From: Lentzea jiangxiensis
Lineage (GTDB): Bacteria; Actinomycetota; Actinomycetes; Mycobacteriales; Pseudonocardiaceae
Assembly (NCBI RefSeq): GCF_900104175.1
Contig: NZ_FNIX01000001.1
Location: 124,001 to 188,000, forward strand
Direction: 5' to 3'
Length of the DNA: 64,000 bases
Both the position numbers and the translations under genes were made by a program. The notes below the pieces were generated by a model, which did no database searches, had not been told where the DNA came from, and worked only from the letters and a program-made list of their open reading frames with translations. Positions 1-9,578 of the stretch are shown piece by piece (position 1 is the stretch's first letter; every line of letters begins with the position of its first letter).

Positions 1-133
1 CAGTCCGAGCAGGTCGCCTGCGGTGTCGCGCCTGGACCGGACGCGGATTCGCTGCCGAGCTCTCGATGTCGGTGCAGAGGTCACAGTCCGACTGTATGGA
101 CCTCAACCTGAAAGTGCGGCACCCGCCCGGCTC

Positions 134-139
134 TAGACT
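134..139 (+). promoter_or_regulatory. Candidate -10 element upstream of the DUF3592-like gene
   Basis: TAGACT matches the actinobacterial -10 pattern TANNNT and lies 23 bases before the chosen GTG at 163, so a transcript could start near 146. I see no convincing -35 box. Positions 1-133 hold no gene I can support. Confidence 0.35.
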
Positions 140-162
140 TCTCAGTTGTGGTGGAGGACGCA

Positions 163-594
163 GTGACCAAGACGCCCCGCGGTGTTCGCGTCCGCCGTGC
201 GGTCTGCCGGGTTTTGTTCGTCGTCGGAGGTGTGATCACGCTCGTCTGCGTGCTGCTGCCCATCGCGTGCTGGCGCGACGACGTGGCCATCGAGCGGTCG
301 ATGGGGCAGGCGGTCGCGCAGGTCGACTCCGTCACCTTCAACAGAACTGTTGTGCGCTACGCCACACCGGACGGGCGTGTGATCATCCCGTCCCAGGGAG
401 TCCTGTACCCGCAGGGGCTCAACGTCGGGGACAACGTGCGCGTCGAGTACGACCAGACGAACCCGGAGCTCACCCGCGTGGCCGGCCGGACGGCCGTGCT
501 CAGCCTGCTCCCCGTCGGAACCTTCCTCGTGTCCGTCTGGATCGTCATCGCCGCGGTTGTGACAGTTCTACGCAGAATCGGCACTCAGGTGTAA
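163..594 (+). CDS. DUF3592-like small membrane protein
   Basis: A 143-residue protein of unknown function. It has a basic N-terminus, a membrane helix at about residues 17-36, an exposed domain of about 75 residues, and a second helix near 112-135. The exposed part contains a YATPDGR-type stretch and a GDNVRVEYDQTNPE stretch. This two-helix layout with the VxYDPxNP-like motif is typical of DUF3592 proteins, often found in actinobacteria. The GTG at 163 is preferred because GGAGG lies 5 bases upstream; an in-frame GTG at 148 is the alternative. It ends 9 bases before paaA and reads the same way, but paaA appears to have its own promoter. No role in phenylacetate catabolism can be inferred. Confidence 0.6.
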   Translation: MTKTPRGVRVRRAVCRVLFVVGGVITLVCVLLPIACWRDDVAIERSMGQAVAQVDSVTFNRTVVRYATPDGRVIIPSQGVLYPQGLNVGDNVRVEYDQTNPELTRVAGRTAVLSLLPVGTFLVSVWIVIAAVVTVLRRIGTQV

Positions 595-597
595 CAT
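592..597 (+). promoter_or_regulatory. Candidate leaderless -10 element of the paa operon
   Basis: TAACAT followed by six bases and then the paaA ATG at 604. No Shine-Dalgarno sequence lies at a workable distance, so a leaderless transcript is the simplest reading. A short inverted repeat (TTCT-N4-AGAA) lies just upstream near 566-577 and could be a repressor site; that is inference. Confidence 0.4.
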
Positions 598-603
598 CGG
601 GGT

Positions 604-1545
604 ATGGCGGATGACCTGGAGCTGCGTTTCGAGCGCACCGTGCAGGCCGAAGCGCGCATCGAGCCGCGCGACTGGATGCCCGACGGCTACCGCAAGACCC
701 TGATCAGGCAGATCGCCCAGCACGCGCACTCCGAGATCATCGGGATGCAGCCGGAGGGCAACTGGATCAGCCGCGCGCCCTCGCTGCGGCGCAAGGCGAT
801 CCTGCTGGCGAAGGTGCAGGACGAGGCCGGTCACGGCTTGTACCTGTACTCGGCGACGGAGACGCTCGGCGCCGACCGCGAGGACCTGACGACCAAGCTC
901 ATCGAGGGCCGCCAGAAGTACTCCTCGATCTTCAACTACCCGACGCTCACGTTCGCCGACGTCGGTGTCATCGGCTGGCTGGTCGACGGTGCCGCGATCT
1001 GCAACCAGGTGCCGCTGTGCCGCACGTCCTACGGGCCGTACGCGCGCGCGATGATCCGCATCTGCAAGGAAGAGTCGTTCCACCAGCGTCAGGGCTACGA
1101 GCTGCTCATGACGATGATGCGCGGCACCCAGCAGCAGCGCGACATGGTGCAGGACTCGGTGAACCGCTGGTGGTGGCCGGCGCTGATGATGTTCGGCCCG
1201 CCGGACGCGGAGTCCACGAACACCGAGCAGTCGATGGCGTGGCGGATCAAGCGCGACACCAACGACGAGCTGCGGCAGAAGTTCGTGAACATGAGCGTGC
1301 CGCAGGCCGAGGCGCTCGGCGTGACGTTCCCCGACCCCGAGCTCAAGTGGAACGAAGAGCGCGGGCAGTACGACTTCGGCTCGCCCGACTGGGACGAGTT
1401 CTGGCAGGTCGTCAAGGGTGGCGGCGTCTGCAACGAGCAGCGCGTCGCCCACCGCCGCAAGGCGCACGAGGACGGCGCGTGGGTCCGCGAAGCCGCGGCC
1501 GCCCACGCCGCCAAGCACGCCCCGTCGAAGGAAGGTGCCGCGTGA
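604..1545 (+). CDS. paaA: 1,2-phenylacetyl-CoA epoxidase, catalytic subunit PaaA
   Basis: PaaA is the di-iron subunit of the PaaABC(D)E multicomponent monooxygenase. It converts phenylacetyl-CoA to its ring-1,2-epoxide in the cytoplasm, the committed step of aerobic hybrid phenylacetate degradation. The 313-residue length fits the family. Two ExxH iron-ligand motifs are visible: E74-A-G-H77 in [10 protein letters not shown] and E157-S-F-H160 in [14 protein letters not shown]. It is first of five genes in the order A-B-C-D-E, and its stop overlaps the paaB start (GTGA). The ring-opening isomerase (PaaG), PaaZ and the ligase PaaK are not in this window, so the rest of the pathway must lie elsewhere. 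Confidence 0.95.
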   Translation: MADDLELRFERTVQAEARIEPRDWMPDGYRKTLIRQIAQHAHSEIIGMQPEGNWISRAPSLRRKAILLAKVQDEAGHGLYLYSATETLGADREDLTTKLIEGRQKYSSIFNYPTLTFADVGVIGWLVDGAAICNQVPLCRTSYGPYARAMIRICKEESFHQRQGYELLMTMMRGTQQQRDMVQDSVNRWWWPALMMFGPPDAESTNTEQSMAWRIKRDTNDELRQKFVNMSVPQAEALGVTFPDPELKWNEERGQYDFGSPDWDEFWQVVKGGGVCNEQRVAHRRKAHEDGAWVREAAAAHAAKHAPSKEGAA

Positions 1546-1826
1546 GCACGACTTGGCCCCTGTGGGAAGTGTTCGTGCGCGGCAAGCGCGGCCTGAACCA
1601 CGTGCACGTCGGTTCGCTGCACGCGCCGGACGCCGAGATGGCGCTGCGCAACGCCCGTGACGTCTACACGCGCCGCAACGAGGGCGTGTCGATCTGGGTC
1701 GTGCCCGCCACGGAGATCACGGCCTCCTCGCCGGACGAGAAGGACCCGTTCTTCGCGCCGTCCGGGGACAAGGTCTACCGGCACCCGACGTTCTACGCGA
1801 TTCCCGAGGACGTGCCGCACCTATGA
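1542..1826 (+). CDS. paaB: 1,2-phenylacetyl-CoA epoxidase subunit PaaB
   Basis: A 94-residue protein starting at a GTG that overlaps the paaA stop. It begins with a [18 protein letters not shown] stretch, the hallmark of PaaB, and contains [15 protein letters not shown] and [15 protein letters not shown], also typical. PaaB is a small non-catalytic subunit of the epoxidase complex, thought to bridge or organise PaaAC heterodimers (established knowledge). The length matches the family. A 64-base gap follows before the paaC start, the only gap of note in the operon, and no terminator is seen in it. Confidence 0.95.
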   Translation: MSTTWPLWEVFVRGKRGLNHVHVGSLHAPDAEMALRNARDVYTRRNEGVSIWVVPATEITASSPDEKDPFFAPSGDKVYRHPTFYAIPEDVPHL

Positions 1827-1890
1827 AACTCGGGTGCGGGTGTCCCGCAAAACACAGTGACAACGCCTCACCCCGCGAATGGGTGGCCTG

Positions 1891-2775
1891 ATGAGCTTCG
1901 ACAACGCCTACGAGTCCCTGCTGGGTGGTGAGGACGCGCACTGGGCGTTCGGAACGGGCTTCTCCGAGGCCCTGTCCGGCGTCGACCGCGAGTTCCCGGC
2001 CGGTGTCGACCGCGACGCCCTCGCCTCGTACTGCCTGATGCTCGGCGACGACGCGCTGATCTTCTCGCAGCGGCTCGCGGAGTGGTGCTCGCGCGCCCCC
2101 GAGCTCGAAGAGGACATCGCGCTCGCCAACATCGCGCTGGACCTGCTCGGTCAGGCCAGGATGCTGCTCACGCGCGCTGGTGAGGTCCTCGGCAAGACCG
2201 AGGACGAGCTGGCGTACCTGCGTGACGAACGCGAGTTCCGCAACGTGCACCTCGCCGAGATCGACTGCGGTCCCGGCCCCGGCGGCGACTTCGCGGCGAC
2301 CATCGCGCGCCTGCTGGTGTTCTCGTCGTGGCGTCTCGCGCTCTTCTCGCGGTTGCGCGGCTCAGCCGACCCGGTGCTCGCCGCCATCGCGGAGAAGGGC
2401 CTGAAGGAGCTGGCGTACCACCGCGACCACGCGGCCCAGTGGACCGTCCGCCTCGGCGACGGCACCGACGAGTCGCACCGCCGCATGCAGGCGGGCCTGG
2501 AGCGCGTTTGGCCGTTCGTGGACGAGCTGTTCGCGACGCACCCCGTCGAGGCGCGCTTGAGCGGTGTCGCCGTCGACCCGGCGTCGCTGCGGTCCGAAGT
2601 GGACGGTGTGCTGGAGGCGGTGCTCTCCGCCGCGGGCCTGACGCGTCCCGCCGACACGAAGGCCGCCCGCGTCGCGGGCATGGCGGGTCGCGACGGCGTG
2701 CACACCGAGGTCATGGGCTACCTGCTCGCCGAGATGCAGCACCTGCACCGTTCGCTGCCCGGAGCGGTCTGGTGA
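1891..2775 (+). CDS. paaC: 1,2-phenylacetyl-CoA epoxidase structural subunit PaaC
   Basis: PaaC is the ferritin-like, non-catalytic partner of PaaA and stabilises the complex. The 294-residue product begins MSFDNAYESLL and contains the long helices of the family, including ALANIALDLLGQARMLL near residue 85 and a KGLKELAYHRDHAAQW stretch near 170. The ATG at 1891 is preferred over an in-frame ATG at 1879 because GGGTGG lies just before it. The product is somewhat longer than the E. coli protein (about 250 residues), the extra length lying mostly at the N-terminus, as in other actinobacteria. Its stop overlaps the paaD start (GTGA). Confidence 0.93.
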   Translation: MSFDNAYESLLGGEDAHWAFGTGFSEALSGVDREFPAGVDRDALASYCLMLGDDALIFSQRLAEWCSRAPELEEDIALANIALDLLGQARMLLTRAGEVLGKTEDELAYLRDEREFRNVHLAEIDCGPGPGGDFAATIARLLVFSSWRLALFSRLRGSADPVLAAIAEKGLKELAYHRDHAAQWTVRLGDGTDESHRRMQAGLERVWPFVDELFATHPVEARLSGVAVDPASLRSEVDGVLEAVLSAAGLTRPADTKAARVAGMAGRDGVHTEVMGYLLAEMQHLHRSLPGAVW

Positions 2776-3263
2776 CGACGGCGCTGGAGGTCGCGTCGGC
2801 CGTGCGGGACCCGGAGCTCCCGGTCCTCACGCTGGCGGACCTCGGCGTGCTCCGCGACGTGTCCGAAGTGGACGGTCGCGTCGTCGTCACCATCACCCCG
2901 ACCTACTCGGGCTGTCCCGCGATCGACGAGATGGGCGCCGACCTGCGCCGGTCGTTGCTCGGCGCGGGGTTCTCCGAGGTCGAGGTGCGCCTGTCGCTGT
3001 CCCCGGCCTGGACCACGGACTGGATCAGCGCCGAGGGCCGGTCGAAGCTGTCCGCGGCGGGGATCGCCCCGCCGTCCCGCATCGGCCCGTCCGTCGCCGG
3101 CCCGGTCCCGCTGAACCTGGTCCCGCCGTCCCGCCAGGTCGCCTGCCCGCAGTGCGGCTCGCCGAACACCTCGGAGATTTCGCGGTTCGGCTCCACGGCG
3201 TGCAAGGCCCTGCGCCGCTGCAACGCCTGCTCCGAACCGTTCGAGCACGTCAAGGAGATCTGA
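2772..3263 (+). CDS. paaD: PaaD, Fe-S maturation factor of the phenylacetyl-CoA epoxidase
   Basis: A 163-residue protein with an N-terminal MIP18/DUF59 domain (VRDPELPVLTLADLGVLRD, then TPTYSGCPAIDEMG) and a C-terminal zinc-ribbon-like part with two cysteine pairs (CPQCGSPNTSEISRFGSTAC, then CNAC). PaaD is needed for full epoxidase activity and is believed to mature an iron-sulfur cluster, most likely in PaaE; this is family knowledge. It starts at a GTG overlapping the paaC stop and ends one base before paaE, so translational coupling through B-E is likely. The conserved cysteine in the SGCPA motif is present. Confidence 0.93.
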   Translation: MTTALEVASAVRDPELPVLTLADLGVLRDVSEVDGRVVVTITPTYSGCPAIDEMGADLRRSLLGAGFSEVEVRLSLSPAWTTDWISAEGRSKLSAAGIAPPSRIGPSVAGPVPLNLVPPSRQVACPQCGSPNTSEISRFGSTACKALRRCNACSEPFEHVKEI

Positions 3264-3264
3264 G

Positions 3265-4320
3265 TTGTCGTCCAAGACCGGAAAACGCGCGGCTGCCTTC
3301 CACAAGCTCACCGTCGCCCGCGTCGACCGCCTCTGCGACGACGCCGTGGCCGTCACCTTCGACGTGCCCGGCGACCTGGCGGACGAGTTCGCCTTCACCG
3401 CGGGCCAGTACCTGACCCTGCGCCGGGGCGACGAACGCCGCTCGTACTCGATCTGCGCCCCGGCCGGCGCCGCCCCGCGCATCGGCGTCCGCCGCGTCGA
3501 CGGCGGCCAGTTCTCGACGTGGCTCGTGGACCGCTTGGTCCCGGGCGACGTGGTCGAGGTCCTGCCGCCGCTGGGCAGGTTCACGCCGTCCGGCACCGGC
3601 ACCCACCACGGCCTGGTCGTCGCCGGCTCGGGCATCACCCCGGCCCTGTCGATCGCCGCCACGGTCCTCGCCACCGGCGCCCGCGTGACCCTGCTGTACG
3701 GCAACCGCAGCACCAACACGGTGATGTTCGCCGACGAGCTCGCCGACCTGAAGGACCGCTACCCGGCGACGTTCCAGCTGATCCACGTCCTGTCCCGCGA
3801 ACCGCGCGACGTGGAGCTCTTCACCGGCCGCCTGACCGCCGAGAAGCTGACAGCGCTGTTCGGCAGCGTCGTCCCGTTCGACGCCATCGACGAATGGTGG
3901 CTCTGCGGCCCGTACGAGATGGTCCAGGACGCCACAGCCGTGCTGCGTGATCGCGGCGTAGCTCCCGAACGCGTGCACCACGAGCTCTTCTACGTCGACG
4001 AGCCCCCACCCCCTCCCCGCCGCGCGGAAGCCGTGGTCGACGCCGCCGCCTCCGTCACGGTCGTCCTCGACGGCAGGTCGACGACCCTGCCGCTCCCGGC
4101 CGACGAACCGATCCTGGACGCCGCCCAGCGCGTGCGCGCCGACCTGCCGTTCGCCTGCAAGGGCGGTGTGTGCGGTACGTGCCGTGCGCTGGTCACGGAG
4201 GGCACGGTCGAGATGCGGCGCAACTACGCGCTCGACGAGTCCGAGGTGGCCGCCGGGTTCGTGCTCACCTGCCAGGCGGTGCCGACCAGCGAGTGCGTGA
4301 CGGTCGACTTCGACGCCTGA
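3265..4320 (+). CDS. paaE: 1,2-phenylacetyl-CoA epoxidase reductase PaaE
   Basis: The NAD(P)H-dependent electron-transfer component that feeds the PaaA di-iron centre. The 351-residue protein has an N-terminal FAD domain (RSYSICAP near residue 57), an NAD(P)-binding domain with GSGITPALS near 121, and a C-terminal plant-type ferredoxin. The [2Fe-2S] ligands are C-KGGVC-GTC near 297-305 plus a later cysteine in FVLTCQA. The start is TTG, one base after the paaD stop. It is the last gene of the operon; no strong hairpin follows before the next gene. Confidence 0.94.
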   Translation: MSSKTGKRAAAFHKLTVARVDRLCDDAVAVTFDVPGDLADEFAFTAGQYLTLRRGDERRSYSICAPAGAAPRIGVRRVDGGQFSTWLVDRLVPGDVVEVLPPLGRFTPSGTGTHHGLVVAGSGITPALSIAATVLATGARVTLLYGNRSTNTVMFADELADLKDRYPATFQLIHVLSREPRDVELFTGRLTAEKLTALFGSVVPFDAIDEWWLCGPYEMVQDATAVLRDRGVAPERVHHELFYVDEPPPPPRRAEAVVDAAASVTVVLDGRSTTLPLPADEPILDAAQRVRADLPFACKGGVCGTCRALVTEGTVEMRRNYALDESEVAAGFVLTCQAVPTSECVTVDFDA

Positions 4321-4349
4321 ACAGAGTAGTCCGTTGCTCCTTTGGGGCC

Positions 4350-4925
4350 ATGTGGTTCATGTGGCATGGGTTTTTGGACGAATCGCGTCGCGGCACGACC
4401 TATTTGATCGTCGCTGTCGTGGTGCGACCGCGTGAACTGGACATGCTCCGCTCGTCCCTGCGACGGCTCGTGAGGCCCGGTCAGCGCCGTGTCCACTTCA
4501 AGAAGGAGAGCGACCCGCGCAGGCGAGAACTCGTTTCGCGGTTGCGTGAGCTGGGCGTCCGAGCGGCGGTGTGGACGGTGCGCGACTCCGATGACATCCG
4601 GGCACGCGGGCTCTGCCTGTCGGCCGCCGCGACCTGGCTCCAGGAACTCGGTGTCACCCGGCTGGCGATCGAAAGCTGCGCGCACCAGGACGTGCGTGAC
4701 AGGCAGACGCTGGCCGCCGTGCTGGCGAAGGTGGACGAGCCGTTCACCTACGAGCACCTGCGGCCTGCGGAAAACCCTGTCCTGTGGGTGAGCGACGCTC
4801 TCGCCTGGTGCTTTGGAGCGGGAGGTGACTGGCGGCAACGCGTGCAGCCGATGCTCGACGCGGTGGTCAGGCTCGACCAGTGCCCGGAAAGCGCGAAACC
4901 CGGCAACCGACCGTCCGGACGGTGA
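4350..4925 (+). CDS. DUF3800-like protein (RNase H-fold type), function unknown
   Basis: A 191-residue protein starting at ATG 4350 (an ATG at 4359 is possible). The N-terminal GFLDES segment followed by a hydrophobic strand, and the late LWVSDALAWCFGAGGDWRQRV stretch (split here by the 20-residue limit: LWVSDALAW, then GAGGDWRQRV), resemble the DUF3800 family. That family is predicted to adopt an RNase H-like fold with acidic residues at the active site. Candidate acidic residues are the D and E of LDES, the E of LAIESC and the D of VSDALAW. It follows paaE by 29 bases but has no known link to phenylacetate. The assignment is by pattern only. Confidence 0.55.
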   Translation: MWFMWHGFLDESRRGTTYLIVAVVVRPRELDMLRSSLRRLVRPGQRRVHFKKESDPRRRELVSRLRELGVRAAVWTVRDSDDIRARGLCLSAAATWLQELGVTRLAIESCAHQDVRDRQTLAAVLAKVDEPFTYEHLRPAENPVLWVSDALAWCFGAGGDWRQRVQPMLDAVVRLDQCPESAKPGNRPSGR

Positions 4926-5025
4926 ACCGGGTCCACTTCCGGCTCCTATTGGAACCGGCAAGAAGAACTACAGCAGCAACAGGATGCAATCCGTGGACCA
5001 GATGGTCCACGAACGGTCGAAGAAC

Positions 5026-5673
5026 ATGGCACGATCACGTGGCATGGGGGTTGTGGCCCGTTCAGCGCTCTGGGGTGCCGGCATCGGCACCCTGCTGATG
5101 GGCGCGCTCACGCTGGCGATCGACCTGGCCGTGCCGAACACGAGCGGCAAGCCGCCCGCGTCCGCCCTGGTCACGTTCGTCGCGATCCTGATGGTCGCCC
5201 TGCTGTTCGGCGGCGTCCCCGGCACGGTCATCGGCACCGGTGTCGGTTTCCTGCGCCGCTCGGTGCAGCGCCCGCGCGCCGCTCCGCGCCCGATGCACCC
5301 GCCGATCCCGCAGCAGCCCTACGACATGTGGTCCGACCTGGTCGAACGCTGTGCCGAGTCGACGCGCCGGGTGGCGGCCGCGGTGCAGACCGTGCCGAAC
5401 TCGCCCGCCAAGGAGTGGCTGCGGCGGATCAGCGAGCAGCTGGCCGGGGAGCTCGACGACGTGCGCGGCATCGCGCAGCTCGGGCGGGCGCTGGGTGCGG
5501 TCGACCGGCAGCACCCCGTCTACCAGCGGTTGCTCAAGGCCACGCACGACTTCCACCAGTTCGAGAACGAGGTCGGGCGCGTCGCCCTGCAGATGTTCGA
5601 CCACCCCGAGCTGGACGAGGCGCGCACGCACCTCGAGTTCCTGGAGAAGCAGCTGCCTCAGCTGTCGGCCTGA
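5026..5673 (+). CDS. Membrane protein with two helices and a cytoplasmic helical tail
   Basis: A 215-residue protein of unknown function. Two hydrophobic helices (about residues 8-30 and 43-66) are followed by a proline-rich linker (PRPMHPPIPQQPYDMW) and a helical C-terminal region of about 130 residues rich in charged residues. I chose ATG 5026, preceded by GAAG; in-frame ATGs at 4984, 5002 and 5044 are alternatives. The 3' end overlaps the oppositely oriented phosphatase gene by 16 bases. I recognise no family. Confidence 0.6.
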   Translation: MARSRGMGVVARSALWGAGIGTLLMGALTLAIDLAVPNTSGKPPASALVTFVAILMVALLFGGVPGTVIGTGVGFLRRSVQRPRAAPRPMHPPIPQQPYDMWSDLVERCAESTRRVAAAVQTVPNSPAKEWLRRISEQLAGELDDVRGIAQLGRALGAVDRQHPVYQRLLKATHDFHQFENEVGRVALQMFDHPELDEARTHLEFLEKQLPQLSA

Positions 5674-6491
5674 AGCGCCGACTGCCACCAGGCGAGCACC
5701 TCGTCGGCCGCGTCCGGGGCCGCCACCAGTAAGCCGTCCACGGGCAGTTGAGCACCCTCGCCTCGTCTGTCGAGCACGACCGCACCTGACTCCACGGCCA
5801 GTGACACTGCACCGGCGACGTCCCACTCGTGGTAGCCGTGCAGCACGGCTGCGGCCACGTGACCCAGCGCCACTTGTGCGACGGCGAGGCACTTCGAGCC
5901 GAGGACGCGCACGCCCGTGCCGGCTATCGCGGCCGTGGAGATGAATTCACCCATGCCCTGCCACGGACCGGTACGCGTCATCTCGGTGCACACGACAAGA
6001 GAGTCGCCTTGGCGTTCGGCGAGGCGGACGGGGGTGCCGTTCGCGCGCATGCCACGGCCGCGCGCGGCGGCGTAGATCTGCGAGCGGTACGGGTCGGCGA
6101 CGACGCCGACGACGGGACCCCAGCGGTCCACCAGGGCGAGGCTGTAGGCGCACCACGGCATGCCCGCCGTGTAGTTCGCGGTGCCGTCCACGGGGTCGAC
6201 GACCCAGCGGAACTCCGAGTCGCCGGGGACGTCGGCGTCGGTGTTCTCGCAGAACACGGGGATCGAGGGGAATTCCGCCGTGAGCACGCGGCGGGTGTGG
6301 CGTTCCAGGGTGTGGTCGGTGTCGGTGACCCAGTCGAACGGGGACTCGCCGGAGTCCGGGCGCACGCCGCGGCCGGCGGTGGCCATGATGACGTCCGAGG
6401 CGTCGTTCGCCAGGCGACCGGCCACCTCCAGCGCGATGGACACCAGGCCGGGGTCTACCGGGTGCGCGGGACGGGACGACAAGACGGTCAT
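5658..6491 (-). CDS. Inositol monophosphatase family protein
   Basis: A 277-residue Mg-dependent phosphatase-fold protein. The family signature [12 protein letters not shown] (about residues 94-105) supplies the two metal-binding aspartates; the second signature [18 protein letters not shown] near 218 supplies the third. The acidic ligand upstream lies in VFCENTDAD, where the usual EE pair is EN. Substrates in this family range from inositol-1-phosphate and histidinol phosphate to 3'-phosphoadenosine-5'-phosphate. Next to mannosyltransferases a role in phosphatidylinositol or inositol metabolism is attractive but unproven. Convergent with the previous gene, divergent from the mannosyltransferase. 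Confidence 0.8.
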   Translation of the reverse strand: MTVLSSRPAHPVDPGLVSIALEVAGRLANDASDVIMATAGRGVRPDSGESPFDWVTDTDHTLERHTRRVLTAEFPSIPVFCENTDADVPGDSEFRWVVDPVDGTANYTAGMPWCAYSLALVDRWGPVVGVVADPYRSQIYAAARGRGMRANGTPVRLAERQGDSLVVCTEMTRTGPWQGMGEFISTAAIAGTGVRVLGSKCLAVAQVALGHVAAAVLHGYHEWDVAGAVSLAVESGAVVLDRRGEGAQLPVDGLLVAAPDAADEVLAWWQSALQADS

Positions 6492-6635
6492 GCTGGCCTA
6501 GTCTCACCGCGTCGTGTGTCCGGGAACCGAAGCGCAGATGACGAACCGACGATCACCTGGCCACGACGTGAGGTGTTCTGCCCGCGGCAAATCCCGCGTC
6601 ACGCGGACTTCATGCGGGCACCTCAGGGTGTCGGT

Positions 6636-7709
6636 GTGCGAGTAGCGATCGTGACCGAGAGCTTCCTGCCCCAGGTGAACGGCGTCACCAACTCCGTGCT
6701 CCGCGTGCTGGAGCACCTGCGCCGCGGCGGCCACCAGGCGCTCGTCGTGGCACCCGGCGCCGGCGAGGACTCCCACCACGGCACGCCCGTCGTCAGGGTC
6801 CCCTCCGTCGACGTGCCGCTGGTGACCAGTTTCCCCATCGGCGTGCCGGGCCCGAGAGTGCTGCACGCCCTCGCCGGCTTCCGGCCCGACGTCGTGCACC
6901 TCGCGTCGCCGTTCGTGCTGGGCGCGTACGGCCTCAGGGCCGCGCGCAAGCTCGACGTGCCGACCGTGGCCGTCTACCAGACCGACGTGGCCGGGTTCGC
7001 GGGCAACTACGGCCTCGGCCTCACCAAGCGCGCCGCGTGGCGGTGGACCAAGCGCCTGCACACCCTCGCCGACCGCACCCTGGCACCGTCCAGCTCGGCC
7101 GTCGAGGCGCTGGAGCGGCACGGCGTGCCGCGGGTGCACCGCTGGGGCCGCGGCGTCGACGTCGACCTCTTCCACCCGCGGCCGAGGCACAACGACGAGC
7201 TGACCATCGGCTACGTCGGCCGCCTGGCCCCGGAGAAGCAGGTCCACCGGCTCAAGGAGCTCCACGGGCTGCCCGGCGTGAAGCTGCGGATCGTCGGCGA
7301 CGGCCCGGACCGCGAGCAGCTGGAGGAGGACATGCCGGACGCCGAGTTCCTGGGCTTCCGCACCGGCCAGGAGCTGGCGGAGGCCTACGCGTCGTTGGAC
7401 GTCTTCATCCACACCGGCCCGCACGAGACGTTCTGCCAGGCCGTCCAGGAAGCCCTGGCCACCGGTCTGCCGGTGCTGGCCCCGAACGCGGGCGGCCCGC
7501 GCGACCTGGTGCGCCACGGCCGCACGGGGTACCTGTTCGAGGACGACATCGTCCGGTACGTGGACCTGCTGCGCGACCCGCTGCTGCGCAAGCGGTTCGG
7601 CGTCGCCGCCCGCAGGTCGGTGCTCACCCGCACGTGGCCCGCGGTGTGCGAGCAGCTGATGGGCCACTACGCGGCGGTCATGGGACTCACCCACCAGGCG
7701 GCCGCTTGA
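6636..7709 (+). CDS. mgtA: GDP-mannose-dependent alpha-mannosyltransferase (MgtA-type GT4)
   Basis: A GT-B glycosyltransferase of 357 residues starting [17 protein letters not shown], the typical MgtA N-terminus. The C-terminal nucleotide-sugar domain has [12 protein letters not shown] and a [19 protein letters not shown] segment containing the family's EX7E motif. In mycobacteria and corynebacteria MgtA transfers mannose to a glucuronyl-diacylglycerol acceptor in lipoglycan synthesis at the membrane; substrate here is inferred. GTG 6636 is preferred because AGGG lies 8 bases upstream; ATG 6612 would add eight residues. It overlaps the next glycosyltransferase by four bases and lies upstream of menG, as in mycobacteria. 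Confidence 0.85.
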   Translation: MRVAIVTESFLPQVNGVTNSVLRVLEHLRRGGHQALVVAPGAGEDSHHGTPVVRVPSVDVPLVTSFPIGVPGPRVLHALAGFRPDVVHLASPFVLGAYGLRAARKLDVPTVAVYQTDVAGFAGNYGLGLTKRAAWRWTKRLHTLADRTLAPSSSAVEALERHGVPRVHRWGRGVDVDLFHPRPRHNDELTIGYVGRLAPEKQVHRLKELHGLPGVKLRIVGDGPDREQLEEDMPDAEFLGFRTGQELAEAYASLDVFIHTGPHETFCQAVQEALATGLPVLAPNAGGPRDLVRHGRTGYLFEDDIVRYVDLLRDPLLRKRFGVAARRSVLTRTWPAVCEQLMGHYAAVMGLTHQAAA

Positions 7710-8809
7710 GGATCGTCCAGCTCGCCAACTTCTACGGACCGAAGTCCGGCGGCCTCCGCACGGCGCTGCACCACCTCGGCACCGGCTACGCGCAGCTGGG
7801 CCACGAGGTGGTGCTGGTCGTGCCGGGTGCCCGCCACGCGGACGAGGAGCTCCCCGGCGGCGTCCGGCGCATCACCCTGCCCGCGGTCAAGATCCCGTGC
7901 ACGGGCGGCTACCGCGTGGTCGACCCGTGGCGGGTGAAGACGCTGGTCGACCACCTCCGCCCGGACCGCCTGGAGGTCTCCGACCGCCTGACCCTGCGCG
8001 GCATGGGGGCGTGGGCGGGCGAACGGGACATCCCGAACGTGGTCATCTCCCACGAACGCCTGGACCGCCTGCTCCGGTTCGTCCTCCCCGAACCCCGGGC
8101 CGTCGCGGTCGCGGACTGGGCGAACCGCCGCATGGCGGCCTCCTACGACACCGTGGTCTGCACGACGGGCTTCGCACGGGAGGAGTTCGACCGCATCGGC
8201 GCCACGAACGTCACCCGGGTCCCGCTCGGAGTGGACCTGGACACGTTCACGCCGACCCGCCACTCCGCGAGCCTGCGGCGAGACCTGTTGCAGGGCAGCG
8301 AGAACCTGCTGATCCACTGTGGACGGCTGTCGCCGGAGAAGCACGTCGAACGCTCCGTCGACACCCTCGCCGAGCTCCACGAACAGGGCCACTCCGCCCG
8401 CCTCGTGATCGCCGGCGACGGCCCCCGGCGCGCCGCCCTGGAGAAGCGCGCGGCCGGTCTGCCGGTGACGTTCCTGGGCTTCGTGAAGTCCCGTTCGGAC
8501 GTGGCGACCCTCCTCGCCTCGGCCGACCTCTCCCTGGCGCCGGGCCCGCACGAGACGTTCGGCCTGGCCGCCCTGGAGGCCCTGGCCAGCGGCACGCCGG
8601 TGGTCGTCAGCAGGAGCAGCGCCCTGAAGGAGATCGTCCAGCCCTCGTGCGGCGCCGCCGTCCCCGACCACGCCGCGGCCTTCGCGACGGCGGCCCGGCA
8701 CCTGTTGGCGACGGGCTCGCGGGAGGCCGCGAGGGCCCGCGCCGAGCAGTACCCGTGGCACACCGCCGTCACCGGCATGCTCACCGCCCTGGAGGTGCCC
8801 TGGAGATGA
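7706..8809 (+). CDS. Second GT4-family glycosyltransferase
   Basis: A 367-residue GT-B glycosyltransferase starting at a TTG that overlaps the mgtA stop (TTGA). The N-terminus [19 protein letters not shown] has the acceptor-side glycine-rich loop. The C-terminal domain has [15 protein letters not shown] and [19 protein letters not shown], again with an EX7E arrangement. It is only distantly like its neighbour, so this is not a recent duplication. Translational coupling suggests the two act on the same lipoglycan or glycolipid, probably consecutively. Donor and acceptor cannot be read from sequence. This gene has no counterpart between mgtA and menG in M. tuberculosis, as far as I recall. Confidence 0.8.
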   Translation: MRIVQLANFYGPKSGGLRTALHHLGTGYAQLGHEVVLVVPGARHADEELPGGVRRITLPAVKIPCTGGYRVVDPWRVKTLVDHLRPDRLEVSDRLTLRGMGAWAGERDIPNVVISHERLDRLLRFVLPEPRAVAVADWANRRMAASYDTVVCTTGFAREEFDRIGATNVTRVPLGVDLDTFTPTRHSASLRRDLLQGSENLLIHCGRLSPEKHVERSVDTLAELHEQGHSARLVIAGDGPRRAALEKRAAGLPVTFLGFVKSRSDVATLLASADLSLAPGPHETFGLAALEALASGTPVVVSRSSALKEIVQPSCGAAVPDHAAAFATAARHLLATGSREAARARAEQYPWHTAVTGMLTALEVPWR

Positions 8810-8826
8810 TCTCGGCGACCCTGACC

Positions 8827-8832
8827 TAGTCT
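8827..8832 (+). promoter_or_regulatory. Candidate leaderless -10 element of menG
   Basis: TAGTCT lies exactly six bases before the menG ATG at 8839. The same hexamer with the same six-base spacing precedes the polyprenyl synthase GTG at 28923. The GGGAG inside the spacer is only one base from the ATG, too close for a ribosome binding site. Confidence 0.4.
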
Positions 8833-8838
8833 GGGAGC

Positions 8839-9546
8839 ATGTCGCGAGCCGGCCTGGACAAGAACCCCCGCGAGGTAGCCGAGATGTTCGACGGCGTGGC
8901 CAAGGGCTACGACCGCACGAACTCGGTCATGACGCTGGGCTTCGACCGCCGCTGGCGGGAGTGGAGCAGGCGGGTCCTCGACGCCCGCCCCGGCGAGAGG
9001 GTCCTCGACCTCGCCGCGGGCACCGCCGTCTCCACCGTCGAGTACGCCGCCTCGGGCGCCTGGTGCGTGGCGGCGGACTTCTCCGTGGGCATGCTCGCCT
9101 CGGGCTCCCACCGCCGAGTCCCGAAGGTGGCCGCGGACGCCCTCCGCCTGCCCTTCAAGGACGAGTCCTTCGACGCCGTCACCGTCTCGTTCGGCATCCG
9201 CAACTTCAACGACACCGTCGCGGCCCTGCGCGAGATGGCCCGCGTGACGAAGCCGGGCGGCCGCATGGTCATCTGCGAGGTCTCCACCCCGGTGTGGAGG
9301 CCGTTCCGCTTCGTCTACATGCGCTACCTGCTCAAACTCCTCCCCCTCATCGCGAGGTTCGTGTCCTCGAACCCGGTCGCCTACTCCTACCTGGCCGAAT
9401 CCATGGCCAGCTGGCCGGACCAGCGCGCGCTGGGCGAGCTCATCTCGCAGGCGGGCTGGGAGGACGTGGCCTGGTTCAACCTGACCGGCGGCATGGTGGC
9501 GCTGCACCGCGCCACGAAGCCGAAGGTCACCCGGAACGACGGCTGA
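8839..9546 (+). CDS. menG: Demethylmenaquinone methyltransferase (MenG/UbiE)
   Basis: A 235-residue class I SAM-dependent methyltransferase that methylates demethylmenaquinone, the last core step of menaquinone synthesis. Visible marks are the UbiE-type [18 protein letters not shown] near residue 24, SAM motif [10 protein letters not shown] near 54, [18 protein letters not shown] near 100, and [14 protein letters not shown] near 135. The length is right for the family. It sits downstream of mgtA as in mycobacteria, with menJ close by and complex I, a menaquinone user, following. Expression probably starts from its own leaderless promoter. Confidence 0.92.
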   Translation: MSRAGLDKNPREVAEMFDGVAKGYDRTNSVMTLGFDRRWREWSRRVLDARPGERVLDLAAGTAVSTVEYAASGAWCVAADFSVGMLASGSHRRVPKVAADALRLPFKDESFDAVTVSFGIRNFNDTVAALREMARVTKPGGRMVICEVSTPVWRPFRFVYMRYLLKLLPLIARFVSSNPVAYSYLAESMASWPDQRALGELISQAGWEDVAWFNLTGGMVALHRATKPKVTRNDG

Positions 9547-9578
9547 TCTGACCGCCGGACCACGTCACACTGGGTCGT

